64,000 nucleotides of DNA, from NCBI RefSeq assembly GCF_000970345.1, contig NZ_LAQU01000008.1, positions 1 to 64,000 of the forward strand, given 5' to 3'. How positions within the stretch are numbered: position 1 is the stretch's first letter; each line of letters opens with the position of its first letter. This stretch comes from Robbsia andropogonis (GTDB lineage: Bacteria > Pseudomonadota > Gammaproteobacteria > Burkholderiales > Burkholderiaceae). The notes beneath the pieces are model-generated. The model was not told where the DNA came from. It saw only the letters and a program-made list of their open reading frames with translations, and did not search any database. Made by a program: the position numbers and the translations under genes. Of the stretch, positions 47,364 to 57,179 are shown piece after piece.

Positions 47364-48641
47364 TCAGGCGAACTCCTTGTCGGAACGCGACGCCAGCGAC
47401 TGCCCAGATGCCACCACGCCAATCCCGCCCTTGATCGGCGGTGGCGCGCCGTTGACAGCGTAGTCACCAACGATCCGATCGTGATAGACACGCGGATTAT
47501 GAGACGCGATGGTGCGTGCATTACGCCAATGACGATCGAGTCCCGTACTACGCTTTGTTGCCGACGCCCCCAAGGCATCGAACAGATGTGTGGTCGACGA
47601 TAGAATCAGATCGGTCACAACCGTTACTGTCTGACTGACCTCAACGTCCGCCACGACGTTTGCCTGCGTGCGTGCGGCCTCCCATGCAAGACGTGCCGGA
47701 TCGGTCAATGGTGCATCGCCAGACGATATCTCTGTTTCGGCAATCGCGGTAGCGCGCAGGTCGACAACACGTTGCAGCGCTTCCGCTGCCTTCAACACGG
47801 CGCTTGTGGACACGTAGCTGGCACTTCGAATACGACCGACGATTTGAAGAATTTGCGGGTCTTCGCTCGGGCGATTGAAGTTGGTACGCCCCGCGTACAC
47901 ACGCTTTCTTGCGGCCACTGCCGACGACAGGTCGGTCGCCGCCGCCTGACCGATACCGGCTAGTGTCGCGATATGAATCAGTTGGAACCATGCTCCGGCA
48001 AAGCGGAACCGCTCGGCATGCGGCTTTACCAAGGCATCGTCGATTGCGACATCGTGAAACAGCGCGGTTCCGCTCGCCGTCAACTGCTGGCCAAAGCCCT
48101 CCCAGTCATCCAGAATTTCCACGCCGGGTGCACGGGTTGGTACCAGCACGCCTCGTATCGTACCCGTTTCATCAGAGGCGCTAAGATTGATCCAGTCCGC
48201 ATACAAGGAACCACTGGTGTAGTACTTTTCGCCGTTCAAGACCCATTTATCGCCTCGTCGACGCAATTGCGTCGACAGCGTACCAAGCGGATTTTCTCCT
48301 GTCTCGGAAAAACCGCTCCCGGAAAGCTCGCCCGCCCCAAGGCGATCGAGCCACGTGTCGCGCCATGTGCCATCAGCGCTATCCAACACTTCTTCTGTAA
48401 AGCCAAAATGCGAGCGTAATGCATTGATCACGTTCGGATCGGCCCGTCCCAGTTCGACCGCGGCGGCGAAAAATTCCGGCAATGTTGCATCAAAACCGCC
48501 GTACGCCTTTGGCAACCGAAAGCGCGTAAAGCCCGCGTGGCGCAATGCTTGTATTTCGTCATGCAGTAATGTGTGCGTTCGTTCACGCTCGACGGATCGT
48601 TGCCGAATATCATCGAAAATCGGCCGAAAAGGCGCAATCAA
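47364..48641 (-). CDS. DszC/SfnB-type flavin monooxygenase (copy 2)
   Basis: A 425-residue acyl-CoA dehydrogenase-fold protein. Conserved segments are LPKAYGGFDATLPE, GEKYYTSGSLYADW, GQQLTASGT and the C-terminal DRHWRNARTIASHNPRVYHDRIVGDYAVNG block of DszC/SfnB enzymes. It abuts the DszA-like gene downstream. The frame has no upstream ATG; the first usable codon is a TTG at 48641, two codons after an in-frame TAA, with no clear ribosome binding site. The true start may be lower, but the conserved region begins near residue 30, so the start assignment costs little. Confidence 0.86.
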   Translation of the reverse strand: MIAPFRPIFDDIRQRSVERERTHTLLHDEIQALRHAGFTRFRLPKAYGGFDATLPEFFAAAVELGRADPNVINALRSHFGFTEEVLDSADGTWRDTWLDRLGAGELSGSGFSETGENPLGTLSTQLRRRGDKWVLNGEKYYTSGSLYADWINLSASDETGTIRGVLVPTRAPGVEILDDWEGFGQQLTASGTALFHDVAIDDALVKPHAERFRFAGAWFQLIHIATLAGIGQAAATDLSSAVAARKRVYAGRTNFNRPSEDPQILQIVGRIRSASYVSTSAVLKAAEALQRVVDLRATAIAETEISSGDAPLTDPARLAWEAARTQANVVADVEVSQTVTVVTDLILSSTTHLFDALGASATKRSTGLDRHWRNARTIASHNPRVYHDRIVGDYAVNGAPPPIKGGIGVVASGQSLASRSDKEFA

Positions 48642-48824
48642 TGTTTAATAACGCGCACTTGGACCATTGCCCCACCCTGTGTCGACTGCTGGCATTACGC
48701 TTGCTCCCTGCTTGAACCTTACCGTTTGCGATGCAGCGACTATCGCGCCAATGCAAAGGGCAGACAAACAACCAAATCTGATTTGAATATGACGCCGAAT
48801 GGCGGCGAGTCCACCGTCAAGACC

Positions 48825-50030
48825 CTAAGCAGGCGTCGGCGAGGACTTTCCAATAGGCTGATCAACGCCAGGCACCACTCGCTCATGCGTAAGGCGATCG
48901 AAAACGGACGCATCAATCCACGCGGACAAGTCGAAGTCTTGCGATAAGAACCCGTGCTTGACGAGAAACGCCTTGAAATTATCCAAGGCAGCGATATGCT
49001 GCGGGTCCAGACCAATCGTCAATTGGGTGTGACTGCCGCGCGGATACGCCGGGGCCACCCAATGCTCGGCCGCGCGAACCTCACGGGCGATATACGCACG
49101 CGCCTGGTCCGGATGCGCCAATGCCCACTCGCCAGCGCTTACCGCCGCACCCAATGCTTTCGCCACCAGATCCGGCCGGCGTGTCAACAGGGCCGTATCC
49201 ACCGTGAGTGGACGCGGTGTCCCATTATTCGCGTGGCGAAGTCGATCCGAGTGTTGCTCGATCTCGACGATGATCCGCGCTCCCGCGATATTCACCGCTT
49301 CCAATCCAGGTGCGCCCTTGACAAAGACCGCCTCTACTTCACCGCTAAGCAGGGCTGCGACTTCACGCGCAAACTCGTGGGGTCGCTCGGTCGCCATCCT
49401 CATCGCAAGCCCATTGTCGGCAGTCGCACGCGCCTCCGCCAGACTGGTGGGCGTGTGTGCCAACGGTACCAAAGCGACATCGCGCAAAGTCAGCCCCGCG
49501 ACATCAAGCAAGCTGTCATAACCCCGCAGCGCGGTAGCGCGATGGAAATCGACAATATCGGTGCGTGGGTTATGCGGCAGCCCAAGTCGACGTCCACGAA
49601 GATCCGACACGTGACGGATCATGCTCGAAGGCAAGGCGATGATGCCTTGAAATTCATCTACCCAGGACAAACCAATTACGCGTGTCAGTGCACCATTGGC
49701 ACGTGCCCACAACGCTGGGATATTGCCACCCTGTCGAAACGAATGCGGCTGCGAATGCGTGTAATGCGAGCGTCGAACGACGGGATCCGAGGCGTCCTGC
49801 AGTGCTTCCCAATGGATACCGTCGGCGGCGAACGCCTGCGCCAATCCGCCTTGCTGGATTGCCACGCCAAACGGGGTCGGGGCCGGACAGCGCGTGTACC
49901 AAAGACGATCGACAGGCGCGGTGGGCGATGCAGGCGACACGAACACGTTACCGGACCGCGCGGCCGACCTATCGTCGAGCGCCGACGCATCCGGCTGCTC
50001 GCGAATAATTTCCGAGATGGAAGCAGTCAT
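48825..50030 (-). CDS. DszB-like sulfinate desulfinase (PBP-fold enzyme)
   Basis: A 401-residue protein with the periplasmic-binding fold of SsuA-type proteins but no signal peptide. It carries the residues known as catalytic in DszB of Rhodococcus: Cys48 in RCPAP (DszB Cys27), His89 and Arg99 (DszB His60 and Arg70, the same ten-residue spacing), and GG at 101-102 following the Arg. DszB hydrolyses 2'-hydroxybiphenyl-2-sulfinate to the phenol and sulfite. The gene overlaps the aldo/keto reductase gene by ATGA and is followed by DszC- and DszA-like genes. It could still be an SsuA-like binding protein, but the conserved triad and cytoplasmic location favour an enzyme. The substrate is unknown. 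Confidence 0.78.
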   Translation of the reverse strand: MTASISEIIREQPDASALDDRSAARSGNVFVSPASPTAPVDRLWYTRCPAPTPFGVAIQQGGLAQAFAADGIHWEALQDASDPVVRRSHYTHSQPHSFRQGGNIPALWARANGALTRVIGLSWVDEFQGIIALPSSMIRHVSDLRGRRLGLPHNPRTDIVDFHRATALRGYDSLLDVAGLTLRDVALVPLAHTPTSLAEARATADNGLAMRMATERPHEFAREVAALLSGEVEAVFVKGAPGLEAVNIAGARIIVEIEQHSDRLRHANNGTPRPLTVDTALLTRRPDLVAKALGAAVSAGEWALAHPDQARAYIAREVRAAEHWVAPAYPRGSHTQLTIGLDPQHIAALDNFKAFLVKHGFLSQDFDLSAWIDASVFDRLTHERVVPGVDQPIGKSSPTPA

Positions 50031-51040
50031 TTCTCGTGTCGTGGATGTCTGCCAAAAAACGGGTGGCCAGGGTCGTTGTAACCCGGCGTGGATGGGTGCC
50101 CGGGCGTGACAAGACCATCTACAAAGGCTTCGTCCTCCGCGGTGAAACGATACGCCAGCGCGGGTTGATAGTCATCCCACTGGGCTTCGGTCCGCGGACC
50201 AGTGATCGCCGATGTCACCAAGGCGTTATTAAGCACCCACGCCAGCGCAAATTGTCCGGGTGTCAGCCCCCGGGCTTCCGCATGCGCCTTGACTGCCTGC
50301 GCCAATGTCAGGTTTTCAGGACGCCACTCCGTCTGGTGCAGCCGACGATCCTGCCTTCCGGCACGCGTATCCGCGCCCGGCTTTTCCCCCGGCGTGTACT
50401 TGGCCGTCAACACGCCACGAGCCAGCGGACTATACGAGACCACACCAAGCCCGTAATACGCCGCCGCTTCGAGCTGTTCCTGCTCGGCCTGGCGATTCGC
50501 CAGGTTGTATAACGGTTGGCTTGCAACGGGGCGATCGATATTCAACGCATCCGCGGTCCGGCTGAATTCGGCAATCTTCCAGGCGCGATGGTTGGACAAA
50601 CCGTAGTAGCGGATTTTGCCAGCGCGAATCAGATCGTCGATCGCGCGAAGGGTCTCGGCGACAGGCGTGGTGTGATCCTCGCGGTGCAGATACAGCAAAT
50701 CGATATAGTCAGTCTTCAATCGACGGAGGCTCGCCTCCACTGCCTGAATCGTATATTTTCGAGACGCACCTTGATCATTTGGACCATCGCCTCGCGCGTT
50801 GACATACTTGGTTGCAAGCACCCACTTATTTCGTTGATCGGCGATCAAGCGACCTACTACTTCTTCGGATGCCCCCCCGTTATACCCGTCCGCTGTATCG
50901 ATGAAATTGACCTTCTGTTCAAACGCCTTGTCGACAATACGGCGCGCCGTGGCCTCGTCGGTTTGACCGCCAAACATCATCGTGCCTAATGATAACGGGG
51001 ATACCTTGACTCCCGAACGCCCGAGATTTCGATATGACAT
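50027..51040 (-). CDS. Aldo/keto reductase
   Basis: A 337-residue AKR of the YajO/Tas-like group. The catalytic tetrad is visible: Asp-Tyr in IDTADGY, Lys in LATKY and His in LYLHR. The cofactor loop near the C-terminus (SAITGPR) suggests NADPH use. The ATG at 51040 has AGGAG six bases upstream. It overlaps the DszB-like gene, so it may reduce a carbonyl product of the sulfur-compound cleavage, though this is inference from position. Confidence 0.9.
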   Translation of the reverse strand: MSYRNLGRSGVKVSPLSLGTMMFGGQTDEATARRIVDKAFEQKVNFIDTADGYNGGASEEVVGRLIADQRNKWVLATKYVNARGDGPNDQGASRKYTIQAVEASLRRLKTDYIDLLYLHREDHTTPVAETLRAIDDLIRAGKIRYYGLSNHRAWKIAEFSRTADALNIDRPVASQPLYNLANRQAEQEQLEAAAYYGLGVVSYSPLARGVLTAKYTPGEKPGADTRAGRQDRRLHQTEWRPENLTLAQAVKAHAEARGLTPGQFALAWVLNNALVTSAITGPRTEAQWDDYQPALAYRFTAEDEAFVDGLVTPGHPSTPGYNDPGHPFFGRHPRHEK

Positions 51041-51075
51041 GCGCAACTCCTGGAAACGTGTAACAGATAATCTGA

Positions 51076-52812
51076 TCAGGCGGCACGCGGCACCGCCGCG
51101 ATCAGCGACTGCGTATAAGGATGCCGCGGGTTATCCCACAACGACTGATGGTCCCCTTCCTCGACGATCTGGCCACCATGCATTACCAAGACCCGGTCGG
51201 CGATATAACGCACCACCGCCAGATCATGATAAATAAAGAGATAGGACAAGCCCAGCTCCTGCTTCAATTCGACCAACAGGTTCAAAACCTGCGCCCGCAC
51301 GGAGACGTCAAGGGCGGAAACCGGCTCATCGCAAATGACCAACGCCGGTTGGAGTACGAGCGCACGCGCAATGCCGATACGTTGACGCTGCCCACCAGAG
51401 AACTCATAGGGATAGCGGCGCAACGCATCCAACGGCAAATCGACTCGGCGCATGACATCGACGATTCGCGCATGGCGTTCGTCACGGTCGCGGATATGGT
51501 GCGCTTTCAACGCGGCATCGAGAATGCCTTGCACATCATGACGCGGATTCAGCGACGCAAACGGATCTTGGAAAATCATCTGTACCTTGCGGCGCAGCGG
51601 CCGCATGGCACGCTCACCCAGATGGGTGATGCGTTGTCCATCGAGTTCAATGTCGCCTGCGGTCGGTGCGATCAGCTTCATCACGGTGCGGCTTAATGTC
51701 GACTTGCCACAGCCGGACTCGCCCACTAATCCGACGGTCTCCCCAGGCGCGATATCAAACGACACACCATTGACGGCTTTCACCAGTTGCCCGCGTTGTC
51801 CGTAATGCGTGTGAAGATCCGTTAGCCGCAACATCGGTGCGCGGACCTTTTTATCCGATGGGGATACGGCGCGCGCCATTGCCGCGCTGTTGTCAGGCGT
51901 TCGAAGATCTCTTTTATGCAAGGTAAAGCGGAACGTCGGTGCTTTGCCGCTAAGAGTGGATTCCACCCGAATCTCGGCAAGGCGCTCCTGCCGATAATGC
52001 ACAGCATGATCAAATGTCAAAGACGCACCCCTTAGTCCACGCGTATAAGGATGCATTGCCTCGGTGTCCTTGCCGAAGAGGGTATCCACACGCCCCTCTT
52101 CAAGCTTACGGCCGCCGTACATCACGGCAACCCGATCCGCATATTGCGCGACAACCCCAAGATCATGCGTGATAAGCAACAGCGCCATTTGCATGTTGCG
52201 GGCCAGTTCGGCAAGCAACGCCAGTATCTCGGCCTGAATCGTGACATCGAGCGCAGTTGTCGGCTCATCGGCAATCAACACCTTGGGTTGGCAGGCGATA
52301 GCCATCGCGATCATTACGCGCTGGCGCTGCCCGCCAGAAAGCCGATGAGGGAAATCATCGACTCGTTGCTCTGGATTCGGTATTTTCACTCGTCCCAGCA
52401 GGCTGATTGTATGCGCACGCGCGGCACGCGACGACAAGCGCCGGTGGCGATGCAGCACTTCCGCAATCTGGTCACCCACGGTCATTACCGGATTCAGAGA
52501 CGTCATCGGCTCTTGAAAAATCATCGAAACATCTCGCCCACTGACATCGCGCCGCGCGGCCGGCGACAACGACAACAAGTCTTTGCCGTCTAGCAGAATT
52601 TTCCCGGATACGGTCGCATTATTGGCCAACAATCCCATGATGGCCAATGCCGTGGTGGATTTGCCGCAACCGGATTCACCTACCAATGCCACGGTTTCTC
52701 CCGGCGCAACGGCGAGATCGAAATCCGACACGACGCGATGCCCGACATGGTTCCGCGCGTCGCGCCGACCATAATCGACATTCAACGCGCGCAATTCCAA
52801 GATATTGCTCAT
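51076..52812 (-). CDS. Double ATP-binding protein for peptide/nickel-type ABC transporter (DppD-DppF fusion)
   Basis: A 578-residue protein with two ATPase domains in tandem: Walker [10 protein letters not shown] at both positions (residues about 43-51 and 362-370), signatures LSGGQRQR near 160 and FSGGQRQR near 490, and the family 5 C-terminal segments. The fused layout is that of GsiA. It energises import of a ligand taken up through the DppB/DppC-like permeases encoded upstream. It begins 73 bp after the DppC-like gene and ends 36 bp before the AKR gene. Confidence 0.95.
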   Translation of the reverse strand: MSNILELRALNVDYGRRDARNHVGHRVVSDFDLAVAPGETVALVGESGCGKSTTALAIMGLLANNATVSGKILLDGKDLLSLSPAARRDVSGRDVSMIFQEPMTSLNPVMTVGDQIAEVLHRHRRLSSRAARAHTISLLGRVKIPNPEQRVDDFPHRLSGGQRQRVMIAMAIACQPKVLIADEPTTALDVTIQAEILALLAELARNMQMALLLITHDLGVVAQYADRVAVMYGGRKLEEGRVDTLFGKDTEAMHPYTRGLRGASLTFDHAVHYRQERLAEIRVESTLSGKAPTFRFTLHKRDLRTPDNSAAMARAVSPSDKKVRAPMLRLTDLHTHYGQRGQLVKAVNGVSFDIAPGETVGLVGESGCGKSTLSRTVMKLIAPTAGDIELDGQRITHLGERAMRPLRRKVQMIFQDPFASLNPRHDVQGILDAALKAHHIRDRDERHARIVDVMRRVDLPLDALRRYPYEFSGGQRQRIGIARALVLQPALVICDEPVSALDVSVRAQVLNLLVELKQELGLSYLFIYHDLAVVRYIADRVLVMHGGQIVEEGDHQSLWDNPRHPYTQSLIAAVPRAA

Positions 52813-52885
52813 GGCAGTGTGCCCTCGACCGATGCGTATTGCCAGCAGTTATTCGAACCATGACGACATCACGCCGCCGCCATTC

Positions 52886-54022
52886 TTATCGCCGCTCGCG
52901 CAGGCGCGGATTGAAGGCTTCATTCAAACCATCACCAAGGCGGTTCAAGGCAAGGATGGCCAAGACCAACGCAGTGCCGGGCAAAATCGTCAACGAAGGC
53001 GCGGTGCGTAGCATCTCACGTCCGGTGCCGATCATTGTTCCCCAACTGACACGGTTTGGATCGCCTTGCCCCAAAAATGACAGCGCGGACTCCATCAAAA
53101 TGGCGCTCGCTACCATCACCGACGCGGTAACGATAATCGGTGGCAATGCATTCGGCAGGATCTCTCGAAAAATGATGCGCACCGGCGTGAAACCAAGTCC
53201 TTTCGCCGCCGCGACAAATTCGCTATGTGCCAAAGAACGGAACTCGGCGCGCACCAACCGCGCGACGGTCGGCCAGGACGTCACGCCAATCGCGAGCGAT
53301 ATCGTCTGCATCGACGGCGATGTGATCGTGACGATCACGATGACGAAGAGGAAGGCCGGCGTAGTCTGGAATATCTCGGTGATCCGCACCAATACGTCAT
53401 CAACCCATCCGCCAAAGTATCCCGCCGCCGCACCAATCAACGTACCGATGCAAACGCCGATCACTGCGGCGGTTGCACCAATCCACAACGACGCCTGGCT
53501 GCCATGCACGATGCCTGCCGCGACATCACGGCCGAGGGAATCCGTGCCGAGCCAGTAATGCGCATCTGTAAAAGGTGGGATTAACGGCGCAGCCACCATG
53601 TCCAGTGGATCGCCCGGAAACCAGACATTCGCGCTAAACGCCATCACGACCATCGCCAGCAGGATGACCGCACCCACGACAGCCAGTGGATTCCGTGCCA
53701 ATCGGCCCCACGCCGAATCCGCCAGAAGTCGATGCGACGCCCGTTTCGGGACCCTTTGGTACGCGCTGGCACCGCCCTCGACACCGTGGTTGTCCGAAGC
53801 GCTTGCGTCCGGATAGGCGGTTCCGCTGAGGAACGCGCCAAATACCGAGAATCGAAGTTGCGTTCCCCATCGCGCCGAGGCGTGTCCATGGCCGAGGGTT
53901 GGAACGTCGTCACACGAACGAGGTGCCGATCCGTACGCCGACTGTCGGACATCCTGCCCCGCGTCATACCGCGTTTGTCCGACGGGGGCATAGCGTTGTG
54001 CATCGTCCGTTTTTTGGGTCAT
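52886..54022 (-). CDS. DppC-like ABC transporter permease
   Basis: A 378-residue permease. After an unusually long polar N-terminus (about 105 residues, with several Arg and Gly) there are about six helices, a GTDSLGRDVAAGI motif and the EAA loop ATSWPTVARLVRAEF-like segment. It belongs to the DppC/OppC/GsiD family. The ATG at 54022 overlaps the stop of the DppB-like gene (ATGA). The extended N-terminus is not typical of the family. Confidence 0.92.
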   Translation of the reverse strand: MTQKTDDAQRYAPVGQTRYDAGQDVRQSAYGSAPRSCDDVPTLGHGHASARWGTQLRFSVFGAFLSGTAYPDASASDNHGVEGGASAYQRVPKRASHRLLADSAWGRLARNPLAVVGAVILLAMVVMAFSANVWFPGDPLDMVAAPLIPPFTDAHYWLGTDSLGRDVAAGIVHGSQASLWIGATAAVIGVCIGTLIGAAAGYFGGWVDDVLVRITEIFQTTPAFLFVIVIVTITSPSMQTISLAIGVTSWPTVARLVRAEFRSLAHSEFVAAAKGLGFTPVRIIFREILPNALPPIIVTASVMVASAILMESALSFLGQGDPNRVSWGTMIGTGREMLRTAPSLTILPGTALVLAILALNRLGDGLNEAFNPRLRERR

Positions 54023-55050
54023 CGGCGGTTCTCCACTCGGGGATCGAGCCATACCTGCAGCAAATCGGTCAGAACATTGGCCACGACAACAAGCAATGAC
54101 GACAACAGCATCACACCGAGCAGGACGGAATAGTCACGCCCCTGCACGGCATCCAGGGCCAGACGGCCCAGACCCGGCCAACTGAATACCGTCTCCGTGA
54201 CCACCGCGCCACCAAGCAGCCCGCCAATATGCATGCCTGCGACCGTGGTGATTGGAATCAGAGCGTTGCGCAAGACGTGGCGCACCGTAACGACCCAGGG
54301 ATGCAGACCCTTTGCCTGTGCCGTGCGAATATAGTCCTGACGCTGGACTTCCAGCATCGCCGCACGTGTCAGACGTGCATAAATCGCGACATAGAAGCTG
54401 CCGAGCGTTGCAGCAGGCAACAACACATGACGTAGCCTGTCCCAAAAATCTTCAAACCCGTTCAGCGTCTGTCCCAGCGTCGTTGCACCTTCACTGGGCA
54501 ACCAGCCAAGATGAACAGAGAACACGACGATGGACACCAACGCTACCCAGAAACCCGGCGTTGAATAAAGCAGCAACGCAAACACCGATAGCATCCGGTC
54601 AAGCCACCGGCCTTGCCATGCCGCCATCGTGGCTCCCAACGCAATGCCCGCAATCAAAGCAAAACCCAACGCAAAGAGCATCAAAAACAGGGTATCCGGC
54701 AACCGCGAAAGTATCAGCGACATCACTGGAGTATTAAACCGAGGGGATACGCCCAGGCTGAAGTGCGCGAGATTATTCAGATAGGCAATGAACTGTTCGA
54801 ACAACGTCCGATCAAGGCCGAAGTGATGGCGTATCTGCACCATTGTTTCGGCGGTCGCGGAGCCCGACTCTCCCGCCAGCACATCGGCTGCGTCGCCCGG
54901 GATCAACTGCATTAGGACAAAGTTTAAGAAGACAACACCAAGGGTCGTCGGTAAAGCACGCGCGACTATACGAGCAAGCCCACGCTGCCAGCGACGATAT
55001 CCTGACCCGCGGGATCTCTCGCCTGGTACCGCTGGAATCGTTGAAGCCAT
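54019..55050 (-). CDS. DppB-like ABC transporter permease
   Basis: A 343-residue permease of the DppB/OppB/GsiC family: the first helix near residue 30-50 (LGVVFLNFVLMQLIPGD), then HHFGLDRTLFEQF, and LRNALIPITTVAGMHIGGLLGGAV near the end. It forms the membrane channel with the DppC-like subunit. The ATG at 55050 has AGGAA upstream; a TTG at 55065 is also in frame. Confidence 0.93.
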   Translation of the reverse strand: MASTIPAVPGERSRGSGYRRWQRGLARIVARALPTTLGVVFLNFVLMQLIPGDAADVLAGESGSATAETMVQIRHHFGLDRTLFEQFIAYLNNLAHFSLGVSPRFNTPVMSLILSRLPDTLFLMLFALGFALIAGIALGATMAAWQGRWLDRMLSVFALLLYSTPGFWVALVSIVVFSVHLGWLPSEGATTLGQTLNGFEDFWDRLRHVLLPAATLGSFYVAIYARLTRAAMLEVQRQDYIRTAQAKGLHPWVVTVRHVLRNALIPITTVAGMHIGGLLGGAVVTETVFSWPGLGRLALDAVQGRDYSVLLGVMLLSSLLVVVANVLTDLLQVWLDPRVENRR

Positions 55051-55141
55051 GGTCGTTCCTGTCAATCACATTCGGGAATTCCAGCGGATTACTGTAGATC
55101 GCTTTCCTGCGAACGGCTACCAATGGATTGCGATATGGATA

Positions 55142-56821
55142 TCACGGCTTTTGCAGCCAGGCGTTGGCAAAACCTTCGTTCAAGCCGTCGGCCCCGCGAT
55201 TGACGTCGTGAACGGTTTTTGCATAGACCGTTGCATAATCGGGGGCAATCAGATTGACGTCAGGCAGGTCGTGCTCGATTGCCTGTTGTATCGACTTGAA
55301 CAGCGCTCGACGTTTCGTCTCGTCGGTTTCCACGGCGGCATCCGCGAACAGTTTATCCACCTCCGGGCTACTGTAGTGGGAACCGTTCGTAAAAGGCACG
55401 CCCTGACGATAATTCGACGTGACATAAAGACGTGCAACGCCCGCTACGGGGTCGAACAAATTACTCATGCCATTCACCGCCATATCAAAATCGTGGCTGG
55501 TATAAATGCGCTTCAAGTAGGCCGGCAGATCCTCGTTACGGATTGTCAAGGCGATGCCAATGCGCGCCAACGCGGATCGAACATAGGCGGCGGTACGCCC
55601 AGGTTGATCGCCAATGGGCAATGCATCAACGATAAGCCGGAAGCGCACACCATCCGGCCCCCTCGGAAATCCTTCCTTGTCCAATAACGCATTTGCTTTA
55701 TTGATATCGAAAGGATAGGGTGACGGCGACGGATCGTAGTAACGGTTGCGGGGGGCCAACGGGCTTGCGTCCGGTGTGGCGTAACCGTAGTAGACCACTT
55801 TAGCGATGAGCGCCCTGTCCAACGCGGACGCGATTGCCTGGCGAACAGCCAGCCGCTTCAAATAGCGGTTATCCAAGCTGAATTCCAACCGATAGACACC
55901 AGCACTGAATTCATAACCCCTGGAATCAATCCCCAACTTTGGATTCGCCTTGATCCGCGCCAGATCGGATAAGGGTACAGGATTATCGCCACCTAGTTGC
56001 ACGGCACCGCTCTCGAATGCAATCGTACGAGCCGCCGCATCGGGAATGATTTTAACGATCAAGCCGTCCAGATAAGGTTTTCCTTTATCCCAATAATTGT
56101 CATTCCGCACATATTCGATATGGTCACCGCGCACCCATTTCACGAAAAGGAAGGGGCCGGTACCGATTGGTGCCGCGTTGTGAGGATTGGACAAAGGATC
56201 GCCATGGTCATACAGGTGCTTGGGTAAAATCGGTGTTTCAGATGCCGAGAACGCTCGAATTAAATACGGAGTTGGTTTCGACAAGATCAACGTGACAGTA
56301 TCCACATCCGGCGTCTGCACTTCCGCGACATTCGCAAAGGTCGAATTGGCGCGGGGGTGATATTGCCGTAACAATCGCAAGGAATACGCAACGTCAGCAG
56401 AGGTAAAGAGCTTTCCATCCTGCCAGAGTACGTTATGCCGCAAATGAAACGTATAACGTTTTCCGTCCGCGCTGATCTCCCAGGAGGTCGCGAGCAATGG
56501 GCGAGGATTCATATCGAAATCGTACTCCAGCAACCCTTCGACCACCTTCGGACTGACTTTTAGAACGTTGACGGCCGTCGACGCAAACGATACAAGTGTA
56601 GGGGGCTCCGGGCTGACGACCATCGTCAGAATCCCGCCGCGGGATGTCGCCGCAGCTTCACTGAAGGCAAAAAACGCGCACAGACCGAAAAAGGCCAACA
56701 TCAACACGGCAATGCCGCGCGGCCCACGTGCCGCCGAACTCCGCGATTGCCCGAACCAGGTCTGGGATAAAAATCGCTGGCAGTGCCTTGTATTTTTAGT
56801 CGTATCAATCAAGCTCGCCAT
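55142..56821 (-). CDS. DppA/OppA-like ABC transporter substrate-binding protein (second copy)
   Basis: A 559-residue family 5 binding protein. The N-terminus has a basic stretch and a hydrophobic run (residues about 38-58) of a signal peptide, then YTFHLRHNVLWQDGKLF and IGTGPFLFVKW, and a C-terminal domain with YRQGVPFTNGSHYSSPEVD. It is closely related to the plus-strand protein at 37364. It lies upstream of the two permeases and the double ATPase, so the four genes form a full importer. GAGG precedes the ATG. Confidence 0.94.
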   Translation of the reverse strand: MASLIDTTKNTRHCQRFLSQTWFGQSRSSAARGPRGIAVLMLAFFGLCAFFAFSEAAATSRGGILTMVVSPEPPTLVSFASTAVNVLKVSPKVVEGLLEYDFDMNPRPLLATSWEISADGKRYTFHLRHNVLWQDGKLFTSADVAYSLRLLRQYHPRANSTFANVAEVQTPDVDTVTLILSKPTPYLIRAFSASETPILPKHLYDHGDPLSNPHNAAPIGTGPFLFVKWVRGDHIEYVRNDNYWDKGKPYLDGLIVKIIPDAAARTIAFESGAVQLGGDNPVPLSDLARIKANPKLGIDSRGYEFSAGVYRLEFSLDNRYLKRLAVRQAIASALDRALIAKVVYYGYATPDASPLAPRNRYYDPSPSPYPFDINKANALLDKEGFPRGPDGVRFRLIVDALPIGDQPGRTAAYVRSALARIGIALTIRNEDLPAYLKRIYTSHDFDMAVNGMSNLFDPVAGVARLYVTSNYRQGVPFTNGSHYSSPEVDKLFADAAVETDETKRRALFKSIQQAIEHDLPDVNLIAPDYATVYAKTVHDVNRGADGLNEGFANAWLQKP

Positions 56822-57179
56822 ATAGCCTCTTCCTCATGATTACGCGAACGGCATCGGTGCTGATCGTTCTCTCCATCGCCCACGATATTTGCCGCCGCCG
56901 TCTCCAGCATGGTGGGAGAAAAAGCATAGTCAATATCGGAAACCATGCATACCAAGCTTTCCTGCTTTCTTTATTTCGATTTGGTGACGCGTCATGATGC
57001 TGGCGTCTTTTTGGCGAGCGCGATTTTCCGAGCGACGCTCCCCCGATAACGCTTATCGGCAAGTCGATTTTTTTGGCAGTGCGCCGTCCCGGCGCGCACT
57101 GCGCCCCGCTCTCGCCTGAATGCATGGGTTGCAATACACTATGGTATCTCGCTCCCCAGTAAATAAGGCGTGCAAAGCC
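56822..57179. other. Intergenic region, no gene recognised
   Basis: 358 bases between divergent genes. It holds the promoter of the DppA-like operon and of the GNAT gene. A GC-rich inverted repeat (GCAGTGCGC with GCGCACTGC, 57076-57102) preceded by a T-run is present near the GNAT side, but it does not look like a terminator for either gene. No other element is seen. Confidence 0.45.

Noticed and set aside
48825-50030. Generic call as an SsuA/NrtA substrate-binding protein.
   Set aside because: No signal peptide and the conserved Cys/His/Arg-Gly-Gly set of DszB favour an enzyme; the binding-protein fold is shared.
48954-50081. Plus-strand ORF of 375 codons opposite the DszB-like gene.
   Set aside because: The minus strand carries the catalytic DszB-like residues; the plus frame has no motif and an atypical composition.
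57076-57102. GC-rich inverted repeat GCAGTGCGC/GCGCACTGC as a terminator.
   Set aside because: It has a T-run on the 5' side on the plus strand and an A-run on the 3' side of the minus-strand reading; it does not end any gene in the correct orientation.
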